Notes: a model not told the origin generated them from the sequence alone. A stretch of DNA of 64,000 nt from an uncultured Glaciecola sp. (GCA_937125395.1 CAKZLI010000002.1:87027-151026), one strand, 5' to 3'; positions 53,485 through 63,333 are shown, counted from the stretch's first letter. Made by a program: numbers and translations.

Positions 53485-54501
53485 ATGAAAGTATTAGTTA
53501 CGGGGGTTGCCGGTTTTATCGGTGCGCATGTTGCTCAAGCATTGCTTGCGCGCGGTGATAAAGTGGTCGGTATCGATAATATTAACGACTACTATGATGT
53601 CAGTTTAAAGCACGATCGTTTGCGATGGATAGGCCAACATATTCACGCAGATTCATTTGAATTTATCAAAATGGATATTGCTGATATTCCAGCGATGACA
53701 TCATTATTTGCTGAGCATCAATTTGATAAAGTGGTGCATTTAGCTGCTCAGGCTGGCGTGCGCTACTCAATTGAAAATCCCCATGCGTATATCAGTGCAA
53801 ATATCGTTGGTTTTACGAATATACTAGAAGGCTGTCGCCATCATCAAATTGCGCACTTGGTATATGCTTCGTCAAGCTCTGTATATGGTGCTAATGAAGC
53901 AATGCCTTTTACCGTGAATGATAATGTTGATCACCCTGTTTCATTGTATGCTGCCAGCAAAAAGGCCAATGAGTTAATGGCTCACACTTACAGTCATCTA
54001 TATCAATTGCCCACCACCGGGCTTCGTTTTTTTACTGTTTATGGGCCATGGGGACGACCAGATATGGCACCCATTAAATTTTCGAAGGCGATATTGGCTG
54101 ACGAGGCAATTAAAGTATTTAATTACGGAAATCATCGCCGTGATTTTACCTATATTGATGATATCGTGGCTGGCGTACTTCATAGCTTGGATAATATCGC
54201 GCAAGGTAATCAACAATGGCAGGGCACAGCACCTGATCCGGCGACGTCAAAGGCGCCTTGGCGGATATATAATATCGGTGCGCAAAAGCCAGTACAGTTG
54301 CTGCATTTTATCGAAACTCTAGAACATGCGCTGGGACGCGTTGCCAAAAAAGAGTTATTGCCAATTCAACCCGGTGATGTACCAGATACCTATGCTGATG
54401 TTGAAGCTTTAGTCAAAGACGTCGGGTATCGTCCTAAAATAACCATAGAGGAAGGGGTAAAACGCTTTGTTGATTGGTATCAAAGCTATTACAAAGCATA
54501 A
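53485..54501 (+). CDS. UDP-glucuronate 4-epimerase-like NAD-dependent epimerase
   Basis: The 338-residue SDR enzyme has the NAD site VTGVAGFIGAHVAQALL (5-21), the DNINDYYDVSLKHDRL segment typical of UDP-glucuronate 4-epimerases (WbnF/LspL type), the catalytic SSSSVYG and Tyr-x3-Lys in YAASKKANE, and RFFTVYGPWGRPDMA. It should convert UDP-glucuronate to UDP-galacturonate for the polysaccharide. A 39-base gap and AAGGAC-type site separate it from the cassette. It converges on the LysR gene with four bases between stops. Confidence 0.92.
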   Translation: MKVLVTGVAGFIGAHVAQALLARGDKVVGIDNINDYYDVSLKHDRLRWIGQHIHADSFEFIKMDIADIPAMTSLFAEHQFDKVVHLAAQAGVRYSIENPHAYISANIVGFTNILEGCRHHQIAHLVYASSSSVYGANEAMPFTVNDNVDHPVSLYAASKKANELMAHTYSHLYQLPTTGLRFFTVYGPWGRPDMAPIKFSKAILADEAIKVFNYGNHRRDFTYIDDIVAGVLHSLDNIAQGNQQWQGTAPDPATSKAPWRIYNIGAQKPVQLLHFIETLEHALGRVAKKELLPIQPGDVPDTYADVEALVKDVGYRPKITIEEGVKRFVDWYQSYYKA

Positions 54502-54505
54502 AAAC

Positions 54506-55450
54506 TTATTTGCGATTCATTCTGTCAGCCACTTGAGCAATTAATCGACGCAACCAGATATGGCCTGCATCGTGATGAAGTAGCGCACTCCAAGCCATTT
54601 TTAAGGCTATGGGGGGAATGTCAAACGGTGGATCTAAGACGACAACATGAGGATCATCTTTGTATATTTTGGCGGCACGGCTAGGTAAAGTGGCAATTAA
54701 ATTTTGGGTTTTTGCTAATTGCAATGCGGCATGATAATGGCGGGTGAAGACTCTGATTTGACGTTGTTTACCCAACTTAGTCAGTTCAGCATCAACCCAA
54801 CCTAATTTTTGCACTTCATTAGGATCAATACCAACACCAATACCAAAACCAGTCTTACTGACCCAGATATGCTGCCCCGATAAATATGCATCCAAATTAA
54901 AATGCTGACTCAATGGATTATCTTTGTTAAGCACGCAAGAAAACTCATCATACCAAATGACTTTTTGATGAAACGATAATGGCAGTTCATCAAAGCGATT
55001 AATCGCCATATCAACCCGGCCTTGTTCTACATCGTGAAATGTCACGTCTGATGGGGTAATTAGATCCAATGTAATATTTGGCGCTTTAGAATTGAGCTCT
55101 TCGATTAATTCAAGTAACAACGTCGATTCAGCGTAATCAGAGGTCATGATCCTAAATGTCCGGTTTGACAATTCAGGGGTAAACTCGCTTTCAGGTTGAA
55201 TCGACGCTTCGAGTTTACTCAACACGTCACGGATCGTCGGCTGTAATTCGAGTGCGCGCATAGTCGGCGTCATTCCATCACTGGTCCGAACGAGTAAGGG
55301 GTCTTTAAATAAATCACGTAAACGCTTTAACCCGTTACTCATTGCCGGTTGAGTAATGCTCAATTGATTAGCCGCTTTGGTCACACTGCCTTCACGCAAC
55401 AAAACATCTAAATATACGAGTAAATTAAGGTCAATTTTTGCGATGTTCAT
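54506..55450 (-). CDS. LysR-family transcriptional regulator
   Basis: The 314-residue protein has the N-terminal winged helix-turn-helix (LNLLVYLDVLLREGSVTKAANQLSITQPAMSNGLKRLRDLF, about residues 8-48) and a periplasmic-binding-type effector domain (about 90-300). It is of the NodD/LeuO-like subtype by the DLNLL start. It lies beside isocitrate lyase, read in the same direction, so control of the glyoxylate shunt is possible but unproven; the effector is unknown. Confidence 0.92.
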   Translation of the reverse strand: MNIAKIDLNLLVYLDVLLREGSVTKAANQLSITQPAMSNGLKRLRDLFKDPLLVRTSDGMTPTMRALELQPTIRDVLSKLEASIQPESEFTPELSNRTFRIMTSDYAESTLLLELIEELNSKAPNITLDLITPSDVTFHDVEQGRVDMAINRFDELPLSFHQKVIWYDEFSCVLNKDNPLSQHFNLDAYLSGQHIWVSKTGFGIGVGIDPNEVQKLGWVDAELTKLGKQRQIRVFTRHYHAALQLAKTQNLIATLPSRAAKIYKDDPHVVVLDPPFDIPPIALKMAWSALLHHDAGHIWLRRLIAQVADRMNRK

Positions 55451-55537
55451 AGCGATACATTCCTAGCGTTTAATAGGAACAGTATAAACAAAAAACATGA
55501 AAAAACCACACCCAATTAGTCTTATGAATGTACTCGA

Positions 55538-57130
55538 TTAATCAAATTGATTCATTGTGTTATCTTCGCCAGACGCTTTGAGTGCTTGGTCACCAGAGAA
55601 ATACTCCTTGTGGGTATCACCCAAATCAGAGCCGGCCATGGCTTGGTGTTTGACACATGCTAAACCTTGACGCAGTTCTTGACGTTGTACTCCTTTAACA
55701 TACGCTAACATGCCTTGTTCACCAAAATACCCTTGTGCCAGGTTATCCGTCGATAAGGCGGCAGTGTGATACGTAGGTAGAGTGATTAAATGGTGGAATA
55801 TACCAGCCTCGCGTGCGGCATCGGCTTGGAATGTTCGGATTTTTTCATCGGCGACTTGCGCTAACTCACTGCTGTCATAGTCAACTGACATGAGTGCTGC
55901 ACGGTCATAAGCAGACACGTCTTTGCCTGCTTCAAGCATCGTATCAAAAACTTGCTGACGGAAGTTTAAGGTCCAGTTAAATGACGGTGAGTTGTTATAC
56001 ACTAATTTTGCGTTCGGAACAGTTTCACGAATGGCATTGACCATCGCGGCTATTTGACCAACGTGCGGCTTTTCAGTTTCAATCCACAATAAATCAGCGC
56101 CGTTTTGTAATGATGTGATGCAATCTAACACTACGCGGTCAAATCCAGTATTGTCTTTAAATTTAAACAATCCATTGGGTAGACGCACTGGCTTAACGAT
56201 TTCATTATTGAGTTTCATGATGGTGTCACCATTGTTTAGTGCAGCAAGATCGTCAATCGGTGTGACTTCTAAAAAATCATTGTATTGTTCAGCCAAATCG
56301 CCATCTTGGGTAGATACTGGGATCTTTTGAGTTAAGCCTGCACCCAAAGAGTCGGTTCGCGCCACAATAACACCATCATCCACGCCAAGTTCTAAAAAGG
56401 CATAGCGTACTGCGTTTATTTTTGCGAGGAAATCTTCATGCGGTACAGTTACCTTACCGTCTTGGTGGCCACATTGTTTCGCATCTGATACTTGATTTTC
56501 AATTTGAATACAACATGCACCTGCTTCAATCATTTTTTTGGCGAGTAAATATGTTGCTTCTTCGTTACCAAAACCCGCATCTATATCGGCAATGATAGGC
56601 ACAATATGTGTTTCAAAGTTATCGATTTGTGCTTGAATACTGACAGTGTCTGTCCCGTTAGCTTTTGCGGTATCGAGTTGTTTAAACAGATCTCCAAGTT
56701 CACGTGCATCAGCTTGACGTAAAAAAGTATACAGTTCTTCAATTAGGGCTGGGACTGAGGTTTTTTCATGCATGGATTGGTCTGGTAATGGACCGAACTC
56801 AGAGCGAAGAGCCGCAACCATCCAACCGGAGAGGTATAAATAGGATTTGTCGGTTGTACCTTGGTGTTTTTTGACGGCTAACATTTTTTGTTGACCAATG
56901 AAGCCATGCCAACAACCCAAGGATTGGGTGTACTGTGCAGAGTCGGCATCATAATCAGCCATATCCTTGCGCATGATGCCTGCTGTGTACTTGGCGATAT
57001 CCAGCCCAGTTTTAAATCGATTTTGTGTTTTCATCCGAGCTGCGAATTCCGGATTTATCGCGTTCCACGCCGTACCTTGCTCTTGTATGAGTTGTGCAAA
57101 TGCAGCTTGATCTTGTTGATATTGAGACAT
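55538..57130 (-). CDS. aceA: Isocitrate lyase (long form)
   Basis: The 530-residue enzyme splits isocitrate into glyoxylate and succinate in the glyoxylate shunt. Its active-site loop is KQCGH (in SDAKQCGHQDGKV) rather than the more common KKCGH, as in the long Pseudomonas-type enzymes (about 531 residues). Other signatures: LYLSGWMVAA, DIDAGFGNEEATY, ARTDSLGAG and YNNSPSFNW. I chose the ATG at 57130 (MSQYQQDQAAF); a 38-codon extension upstream is hydrophobic and unlike the family. No malate synthase gene is adjacent. Confidence 0.95.
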   Translation of the reverse strand: MSQYQQDQAAFAQLIQEQGTAWNAINPEFAARMKTQNRFKTGLDIAKYTAGIMRKDMADYDADSAQYTQSLGCWHGFIGQQKMLAVKKHQGTTDKSYLYLSGWMVAALRSEFGPLPDQSMHEKTSVPALIEELYTFLRQADARELGDLFKQLDTAKANGTDTVSIQAQIDNFETHIVPIIADIDAGFGNEEATYLLAKKMIEAGACCIQIENQVSDAKQCGHQDGKVTVPHEDFLAKINAVRYAFLELGVDDGVIVARTDSLGAGLTQKIPVSTQDGDLAEQYNDFLEVTPIDDLAALNNGDTIMKLNNEIVKPVRLPNGLFKFKDNTGFDRVVLDCITSLQNGADLLWIETEKPHVGQIAAMVNAIRETVPNAKLVYNNSPSFNWTLNFRQQVFDTMLEAGKDVSAYDRAALMSVDYDSSELAQVADEKIRTFQADAAREAGIFHHLITLPTYHTAALSTDNLAQGYFGEQGMLAYVKGVQRQELRQGLACVKHQAMAGSDLGDTHKEYFSGDQALKASGEDNTMNQFD

Positions 57131-57587
57131 AGTCGTTATCCTTTTAATATTCTGTAGGGCATTAACGCTGCAAGTGGATATATCGGACTTCCTTTGCAAC
57201 TGACCATTTAATACTAGGGAGAAAAACAGAATAATCAAAATCAATACTTTGCATTATCTTTATTCATATCGCGAATGTTTTATTAAGCACAATGCAGATC
57301 TAAAATACAGTATTGATTAACCACGGAATCACTGATTTCAATAGGTTTTCATTTTGGTTAATGGTTATATCTGTGTCGATTATCAAACGATAACAGCCAT
57401 TTATTATATTCTTGGTGAATGGTAAGTATGATTTTCATTCATAACTTTTGTTTTTCACAACCTAAATTTGACACATTGCAAATGTATTTTGCTTGCCGCA
57501 TGACATAATTTAGCTGTGCTGGTGTGGCGATAGTGGTTACAATGTATCAATACTATCTAACCCAACTTAATTGAGGACGTTAAAACC
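57131..57587. other. Divergent intergenic region between isocitrate lyase and alkaline phosphatase genes
   Basis: These 457 bases hold no convincing gene. They are AT-rich and must contain promoters for both flanking genes. A TACAAT box (57538-57543) is a possible -10 for the phosphatase gene, without a good -35. I saw no Pho box, no sigma-54 element and no RNA gene. Confidence 0.6.
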
Positions 57588-58961
57588 ATGCACATTGGAT
57601 TAGTAAAGCTAGCGACGCTGGGGATGACAGCACTCACACTGAGTGCGTGTGTGATCATTACCCCCGATATCAAGGTGGAACGTGAGATTGAAACACACGT
57701 TGAAAAACACGCCACATCGACCCCAAAAAATATTATTATGATCGTCGCTGATGGAATGGGACCTGCCTATACCACTGCATATCGTTATTATTCAGATAAT
57801 CCGAACACATCCCAAATCGAAGCGACTATTTTTGATCAATGGCACATTGGGAATGCGTCTACTTACCCCGCCTCTGAATCAGGTATTGTTACCGATTCAG
57901 CGGCGAGTGCGACTGCATTGGCTGCCGGCATAAAAAGCTATAATGGTGCGATTGGAGTGGATGTAAACAGGCAGCCTGTCACAAGCGTAATGCACCGTGC
58001 CAAAGTGAAGGGCATGAAAACCGGTTTGGCGGTAACCTCGCAAATCGTTCATGCTACTCCTGCAGCCTATGTTGCGCATAACGAATCGCGTAAAAACTAC
58101 AATGCGATTGCAGATAGCTTTTTTGATGATCGTATTAATGGTCAGCATAAAGTGGATGTAATGCTGGGTGGTGGCACGGATTATTTTATTCGTGATGAAC
58201 GTAATGTTAGTCAGTTATTTATTGATCAGGGTTATCAATATATTGATAGCTATGCACAGTTATCCACATTAAATAATGATGCTGGTGCGTTGGGTTTATT
58301 TGCACCGTCTGGGTTACCTTGGGCGCTGGATGATACTGACTCATCTCGTTTACGCAGCATGGCACAAACCGCAACACGTTTACTAGACAATGACCAAGGG
58401 TATTTTTTATTACTCGAAGCCAGTCAAGTTGATTGGGCTGGGCATGGGCGTGATATCAATTCAGCAATGGCGGAGATGCAAGATTTGCATACAATGCTCG
58501 AATGGTTAGTCGATTATCAAGCGCAACATCCTGACACTCTTGTCGTCATGACTGCTGATCATAGTACGGGTGGATTGACGTTAGCCGCCAATGGCGAATA
58601 TCGATGGGAGCCAGCGCCATTACATGCGATTAATACTTCAGTTACTGCGATGATCAGGCATTTAATCGACAATGTCGATGAAGCCGCTTTTCGCTTGGCT
58701 TACATTGAAGCTCAGTTAGGTTTCACATTAACCCAAGCTGAGCAAGAGACGGTGTTAGCCATGGATATGACAGCCAAGACACGTGCGTTAGAAGATGTCA
58801 TTAAGCGGATTATTGACCGTAAAACCAATACCGGTTGGACAACATGGGGTCACACTGCTGTTGATGTGCAGGTATTTGCGGTTGGACCAGGTGCTGAGCG
58901 CTTTGCAGGACATCAAGATAATACGGATATCGCAAAGCGAATATTTGAGTTGTTAGAGTAA
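57588..58961 (+). CDS. Alkaline phosphatase (lipoprotein)
   Basis: The 457-residue protein is a PhoA-superfamily phosphomonoesterase. It has a lipoprotein signal (LTLSACVI, Cys21), the metal motif MIVADGMGPAY (51-61), the nucleophile TDSAASATA (Ser104), LLEASQVDWAGHG and MTADHSTGGL for the zinc ligands, and a final WGHTAVDV. It would release phosphate from organic esters in the periplasm, anchored to a membrane. The gene stands alone; its regulation is not visible. Confidence 0.93.
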   Translation: MHIGLVKLATLGMTALTLSACVIITPDIKVEREIETHVEKHATSTPKNIIMIVADGMGPAYTTAYRYYSDNPNTSQIEATIFDQWHIGNASTYPASESGIVTDSAASATALAAGIKSYNGAIGVDVNRQPVTSVMHRAKVKGMKTGLAVTSQIVHATPAAYVAHNESRKNYNAIADSFFDDRINGQHKVDVMLGGGTDYFIRDERNVSQLFIDQGYQYIDSYAQLSTLNNDAGALGLFAPSGLPWALDDTDSSRLRSMAQTATRLLDNDQGYFLLLEASQVDWAGHGRDINSAMAEMQDLHTMLEWLVDYQAQHPDTLVVMTADHSTGGLTLAANGEYRWEPAPLHAINTSVTAMIRHLIDNVDEAAFRLAYIEAQLGFTLTQAEQETVLAMDMTAKTRALEDVIKRIIDRKTNTGWTTWGHTAVDVQVFAVGPGAERFAGHQDNTDIAKRIFELLE

Positions 58962-58984
58962 CTGACTGATTCAACGCTGACAAT

Positions 58985-59014
58985 GATACGTTTTTATTGA
59001 TTTAAAAACGTATC
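58985..59014. repeat. 11-base inverted repeat at the end of convergent genes
   Basis: GATACGTTTTT (58985-58995) and AAAAACGTATC (59004-59014) form a hairpin over the last codons of the VC0807-like gene and just after the alkaline phosphatase stop. Because the stem is rich in A-T and lacks a separate T run, termination is possible for the rightward transcript but not certain. Confidence 0.5.
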
Positions 59015-59719
59015 GACTTCTTGCCCGGTTAATTTTTTCATTTGCATAAAGATATACATGATTGCCGTGATCAACATCAGCATACTCGGGATCACAATCA
59101 CCGGATAACTCAACGCAGTCATCCGACCTAATTCTTCAGTATAAGCCTGGGTGCCAGGCTCAGATACTAATATCCATTTAGCGAGTCCATAGTTTAGCGC
59201 CGAAGACACAAAAAACGATGCTGCAACAATGTAGTTACTGATATCGATTTTCTTTTCAAATTCAGCGGTTTTGTTAATGCCAGCTAATGTTTCATTAAGC
59301 TTGGGCCAATTGATGATGACATCATTGAGCACCAGTACTTTAATGAGTGGTTTTTTCATGTAACGGGTCACTAATACTGCAATACCGATTAAGCCTGGGA
59401 TTGCCGCTTCTTTGATGGCGATATATTCGGCGGGTAATTTTAATAAGCTAATCCCCCCCGTTAATAACACACTAATGATCCCTAATACGGAGAAAAAATT
59501 CACTTTTTTGGTTTGCAATAATTCATACAAACCATAACCGACAGGGAATGCTAAGGCGACCGCAATGCTCCACAAAGGCCCCAAGTATTCAGGTGAGCTT
59601 GCGTAAGACATGATCACGACAGGGATAATGATGTTGAAGGCTAAATTAGCCAACATGTTTTGCTGTTGTGGCTTAGTCTGTGATTCGACAGGAGAGTTAG
59701 TTTCTGGGGACTGTGGCAC
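58994..59719 (-). CDS. VC0807-like membrane protein
   Basis: The 241-residue protein has about six membrane segments, the first near 25-42, and a central ISVLLTGGISLLKL and AIKEAAIPGLIGIAVLVTRYMKKP, as in the VC0807 family of uncharacterised inner-membrane proteins. Function unknown. It is the last gene of the leftward group that also holds the ATP-grasp protein, DUF1190, DUF350 and K+ channel genes, 60 bases after the ATP-grasp gene. Confidence 0.75.
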   Translation of the reverse strand: MPQSPETNSPVESQTKPQQQNMLANLAFNIIIPVVIMSYASSPEYLGPLWSIAVALAFPVGYGLYELLQTKKVNFFSVLGIISVLLTGGISLLKLPAEYIAIKEAAIPGLIGIAVLVTRYMKKPLIKVLVLNDVIINWPKLNETLAGINKTAEFEKKIDISNYIVAASFFVSSALNYGLAKWILVSEPGTQAYTEELGRMTALSYPVIVIPSMLMLITAIMYIFMQMKKLTGQEVDTFLNQ

Positions 59720-59779
59720 AATAAAATCCTATAATGTTGGGTAAAATACAGCAGGTAAACAGGCAAAAGGCCAAGCAGT

Positions 59780-60949
59780 TTAGCCTAAAATAATATGCGG
59801 CACAAACCGCGATGTGTCTTGTGTGATTAAGCTGTTATCTTCACGCACAGAGATCCCTGCCGGCATATCATTGACTAGCCATGAACCGATTAATGTATAG
59901 TTATCGGCAAATTTAGGTAGCGCAGTAAATTGTTGAAAGATCACTCCTTCATCACCATATTCGCCACCTGTTTGAGCAATCACATCGCCATTATCAATGA
60001 TCATAATATTGGCGCCTTCTCGTGAAAATATCGGTTTTTTGACCCATTTACCGGCTTTATCGACTTTGTCTAAATCTTTATGAAAATAGCTGGGTAACAG
60101 ATTCGGGTGGTTAGGGAACATTTCCCATAACAAGGGCAGTAACGCTTTATTAGATAATACGCTCTTCCAAATAGGCTCAACCCATTTTGTATCGCAGTAG
60201 GCTGCAATTTCACCAAACTCTTCTTTGAGCATAAACTCCCACGGATACAACTTAAAGGCTATATCAATTTGATTATTACCTAAATCCATAAAGCGATGCG
60301 TATCTGTTACGCCAATATCATCAATATACACAAATGGGGTAGTTAAACCTGCTTGGCTTGCGCAATCTTGCAAGTATTGCACGGTACCGCGATCTTCATC
60401 ACTGTCCATACAAGATGAAAAATGCATATTCTTAAGTTGGTAATGATTGGCAATATCACGAAAACGCATGATGAGCTTTTCTTGCAGCGAATTAAATTGG
60501 TCACTGGCGTTGGGTAAGGCACCGCTATCGACTTGTTGCTCTAGCCATAACCACTGCCAAAATCCGGATTCGTATAAACTAGTAGGAGTATCGGCGTTGT
60601 TTTCTAATAACTTAGCGGGCCCTGATCCATCGTAGGCTAAATCTAAGCGCGAATACAGTGACGGTGCTTTGGCTTGCCATGAATCACTGACCGCCTCATG
60701 AAATGCCTCAGGAATACAAAAATCGGTTAATAGCGCTTGCGATTGCACGACTTTATCTACCACATGCAAACACATTTCGTGTAGCTCTTGCGTAGGATCT
60801 TCAATGTCGTGTTCGATTTGCTCTAAGCTAAACTGATAATATGCACTTTCATCCCAATACGCTTTGTCGTCAATGGTATGAAACGAAAAACCATACTCTT
60901 GAGCGGTATTTTGCCAATCAGTGCGCGGCGCAATATCTCTGCGTAGCAT
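59780..60949 (-). CDS. Glutathionylspermidine synthase-like ATP-grasp protein (YgiC/YjfC type)
   Basis: The 389-residue protein resembles the C-terminal ligase domain of glutathionylspermidine synthase: LDLAYDGSGPAKLLENNADTPTSLYESGFWQW (about 101-133), EPIWKSVLSNKALLPLLWEMFP and FSREGANIMI. E. coli YgiC/YjfC lack proven glutathionylspermidine activity and may join other amines to peptides. It lies three bases after the DUF1190 gene, the common ygiB-ygiC arrangement. Confidence 0.9.
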   Translation of the reverse strand: MLRRDIAPRTDWQNTAQEYGFSFHTIDDKAYWDESAYYQFSLEQIEHDIEDPTQELHEMCLHVVDKVVQSQALLTDFCIPEAFHEAVSDSWQAKAPSLYSRLDLAYDGSGPAKLLENNADTPTSLYESGFWQWLWLEQQVDSGALPNASDQFNSLQEKLIMRFRDIANHYQLKNMHFSSCMDSDEDRGTVQYLQDCASQAGLTTPFVYIDDIGVTDTHRFMDLGNNQIDIAFKLYPWEFMLKEEFGEIAAYCDTKWVEPIWKSVLSNKALLPLLWEMFPNHPNLLPSYFHKDLDKVDKAGKWVKKPIFSREGANIMIIDNGDVIAQTGGEYGDEGVIFQQFTALPKFADNYTLIGSWLVNDMPAGISVREDNSLITQDTSRFVPHIILG

Positions 60950-60952
60950 CGA

Positions 60953-61630
60953 TTAACCGCCCCAGCTGCGTGAGCTTGCTTTAGATCGCGCGACGCTTTT
61001 ACCGAAGCCACCGCGTTTGACGGTTTTATTGACAGTAGGCTTGGGTTTAAGATCAGAGCTATAGACTTTAGCTGTGCGGTTACGTTGGCTACCATAATCT
61101 TTACCGGTAGCGCCAAACCAGCGACCCCGCAATGCAGAGTTACGCGAACTCGAAGTGTACATGGGTTGACTGAATGGGCGATTGCGTGAATTACCACCCA
61201 GCATACTCCCCATCATGTAACCCGCCATAAGCGGCATAAAGAAACTACCCGAACTACTCTGGTTATTCGCGTTATTGTTGTTACCTGGTATTTGTTCTTC
61301 ACTCCGGGCTACGTATTCACAGTTATCTTGACCAAACTCATATTCACAGTCGGCTTGCCCCAAAAATTTTGGACCGGTACGCAGTGCTTCGTCTTTGGCT
61401 GCTTGATAAGCGACTTTACACTCTTGCATATAGTTAGGGTTACTACTGGAGCATTCATCCACACTGGTATAAATCGATGCGATTTCGGGCTCCTCACCGC
61501 ATGCGCTTAAAAATACCACGCTCATGCTCACCGCTAGCGGGCGAAAGGCGAACCATTTACGCATCGATGGCAGAGAGATATTAGCCGTTCTTTTAGTCGT
61601 TGACTTCGCGGTGTTGATTGTTTTAGTCAT
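60953..61630 (-). CDS. DUF1190 (YgiB-like) lipoprotein
   Basis: The 225-residue protein has a basic N-terminus, a hydrophobic stretch with a lipobox-like LSAC (near 43-46), then the YgiB motif IYTSVDECSSSN...CKVAYQAAKDEA and GQADCEYEFGQDNCEYV with conserved cysteines. The C-terminal half is low-complexity (Ser/Arg/Gly-rich, ending SRSWGG). I placed the start at 61630, where GGAG lies 11 bases upstream; a start ten codons earlier would overlap the DUF350 gene. Function unknown; coupled with the ATP-grasp gene. Confidence 0.85.
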   Translation of the reverse strand: MTKTINTAKSTTKRTANISLPSMRKWFAFRPLAVSMSVVFLSACGEEPEIASIYTSVDECSSSNPNYMQECKVAYQAAKDEALRTGPKFLGQADCEYEFGQDNCEYVARSEEQIPGNNNNANNQSSSGSFFMPLMAGYMMGSMLGGNSRNRPFSQPMYTSSSRNSALRGRWFGATGKDYGSQRNRTAKVYSSDLKPKPTVNKTVKRGGFGKSVARSKASSRSWGG

Positions 61631-61644
61631 AGAATTTGTCACTC

Positions 61645-62061
61645 CTAATAAGTCATGCAAGCAGCGTTAAGTAGACCGACTGCTAACGATACTGCCGCTA
61701 GCATAATCCCAGCTGACACTTCGTTATTTTCAATGCGTTCGGCGATTTTAGGCATAAAAGTGAAGCGTAATAATAAAAATGCCAAGCATTGCGCTAATAG
61801 AGCCACCACTGCCCAGATAATAAAGTCGCCAAACGAAACAGCATTGGTCGCAGCGCCAGATAATGCAATAGCAAAGCCCACTAATGCACCGCCAAAAGCA
61901 ATGGCGGCTGCGGATGATTGTTGTTCTTTGATGAGGTGCCATTCATCATGCGGCGTGACCAATGCATAGATGATTTTGAAGATAAATAACAGCGCAATTG
62001 CACTGAAAAAATACAAGGCAAAATTACCTAATCCAGCAAGTGATGCTAATAATGTGTCCAT
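61645..62061 (-). CDS. DUF350 family membrane protein (YjfL type)
   Basis: The 138-residue protein has four membrane segments in two DUF350 repeats: NFALYFFSAIALLFIFKIIYAL, AIAFGGALVGFAIALSGA, FIIWAVVALLAQCLAFLLL and GIMLAAVSLAVGLLNAACM. The family is common beside YgiB/YgiC proteins and ion channels; its function is not known. It lies 34 bases after the potassium channel gene. Confidence 0.9.
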   Translation of the reverse strand: MDTLLASLAGLGNFALYFFSAIALLFIFKIIYALVTPHDEWHLIKEQQSSAAAIAFGGALVGFAIALSGAATNAVSFGDFIIWAVVALLAQCLAFLLLRFTFMPKIAERIENNEVSAGIMLAAVSLAVGLLNAACMTY

Positions 62062-62095
62062 GGGATATTTCCTTAAATAATTCGGTTAAACAGAG

Positions 62096-63145
62096 TTATA
62101 CAAAAGCAGACCAATCAAACTGATTAATCCGATGACTGGCAATATAAAATACTCGGTCACCAGCACTGACGTGTTCACTAAAATCTGGATTCACATGGAT
62201 ATTGCTTTCATTGCTATGTGCAGCAAAACCGACAAAGATCGCATTATGATGTGATTTTAGTCCATAAAAAAGATGCTCTACACTTAATAGCGCAGTGCCA
62301 TCGGGCACCACCACTGAGTACTGTTCTTGACCCGCATCAACACTTAACAAGTCATGATGCAATAAGCTTGAGCCTGGATCAAATGCGGATTTGACGAGCA
62401 TTTCAACAGCGACACTAGGTGTGCATTCAACATTCGGGCAATGATCCTTTAACAGACCAACCAAACTTTCATCATTAAAATAAGCGACGATGTGGGCTTG
62501 TGGGTTACGTTTGGAACAATACAACGCCGCCGTCATGGTAATGTCATCATCGGGATTATCAATAAGAATGGTTTTTGCATCACTGACGCTGGCTCGATCC
62601 ATATCTTCATCACGATTAAACGATGTCACTTTAACAAAATCTATGAGGCCAGGTAACGGGTTCGTTATCTCTTTTTTAATGCACAAGATGATCTCAGATT
62701 TGATCGCATTTTGCGCGTTTTCTTTGAGTAATAAATTGAGTAGTTGCATGGTTCGTTCTTCGTTCCAGCCCATGACCAAAATGTGATTATCTGCCATATG
62801 ATGTTTCAATCCTCTGTTATCTTTATGCCATTGTTCTGAGACCCAGGTTGCAATTCGACCAATGATGAGTGCAAAAATACTGAGTCCTAACGGGATAATA
62901 TACAACGCAACAATAAGTTTGCCTGCGTTGGTGCTGGGTGAATAATCGCCGTATCCCACTGTTGAGCCGGTGACGATTAGCCAATAAATGAAGTCAGTGG
63001 CATTGACCAGCGCTGATTCACCTGCAATTGTTAACAGGTACCAAGATGAAAAAGAATAAAAAAGTAATGCGATTACTATTGTGTACCAGCTCGTTTCTGA
63101 GAAAACCCGCACGAGTTTTTTTTTGATTTTGTGCCAAATCAGCAT
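62096..63145 (-). CDS. Voltage-/ligand-type potassium channel with RCK (TrkA-N) domain
   Basis: The 349-residue protein has two membrane segments around the pore with the selectivity filter TVGYGD (in LIVTGSTVGYGDYSP, about 56-70), then a cytoplasmic RCK/TrkA-N domain (HILVMGWNEERTMQLLNLL, about 121-139) that would bind NAD or another ligand and gate the pore. It starts the leftward group with DUF350, DUF1190 and ATP-grasp genes. Such groups were proposed to modify peptides or polyamines at the envelope; the link to K+ flux is unclear. Confidence 0.92.
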   Translation of the reverse strand: MLIWHKIKKKLVRVFSETSWYTIVIALLFYSFSSWYLLTIAGESALVNATDFIYWLIVTGSTVGYGDYSPSTNAGKLIVALYIIPLGLSIFALIIGRIATWVSEQWHKDNRGLKHHMADNHILVMGWNEERTMQLLNLLLKENAQNAIKSEIILCIKKEITNPLPGLIDFVKVTSFNRDEDMDRASVSDAKTILIDNPDDDITMTAALYCSKRNPQAHIVAYFNDESLVGLLKDHCPNVECTPSVAVEMLVKSAFDPGSSLLHHDLLSVDAGQEQYSVVVPDGTALLSVEHLFYGLKSHHNAIFVGFAAHSNESNIHVNPDFSEHVSAGDRVFYIASHRINQFDWSAFV

Positions 63146-63238
63146 TCGTATCCCTCTTCAATAAGAACGTCTATTAACCGAGATCTGTGCTATAAAATCA
63201 AGTAGTTTAGGTTTTTTTATAAAAAAGTAATTAATAGG

Positions 63239-63266
63239 CAAAAAAAGCCCACTTAAGAACGTGGGC
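63239..63266 (-). terminator. Orphan rho-independent terminator
   Basis: On the minus strand GCCCAC-GTTCTTAA-GTGGGC is followed by seven T. It is oriented to stop leftward transcripts, but no annotated gene ends there: to the right lie only the queA promoter region and queA on the other strand. It may mark the end of a small leftward transcript, or insulate the channel operon from antisense transcription. Confidence 0.7.
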
Positions 63267-63333
63267 AAAAATATACGTATTCATTTTAATACGTTGAGAG
63301 TGACAGGGGACACATGCTAACGACAAATCGAAT

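Noticed and set aside
57131..57244. Upstream extension of isocitrate lyase by 38 codons
   Set aside because: The extra residues are hydrophobic and unlike isocitrate lyases; the ATG at 57130 gives the normal family start and length.
57131..57587. Small RNA or riboswitch in the long gap between aceA and the phosphatase gene
   Set aside because: No stable GC-rich stem followed by T, and no conserved riboswitch core that I recognise.
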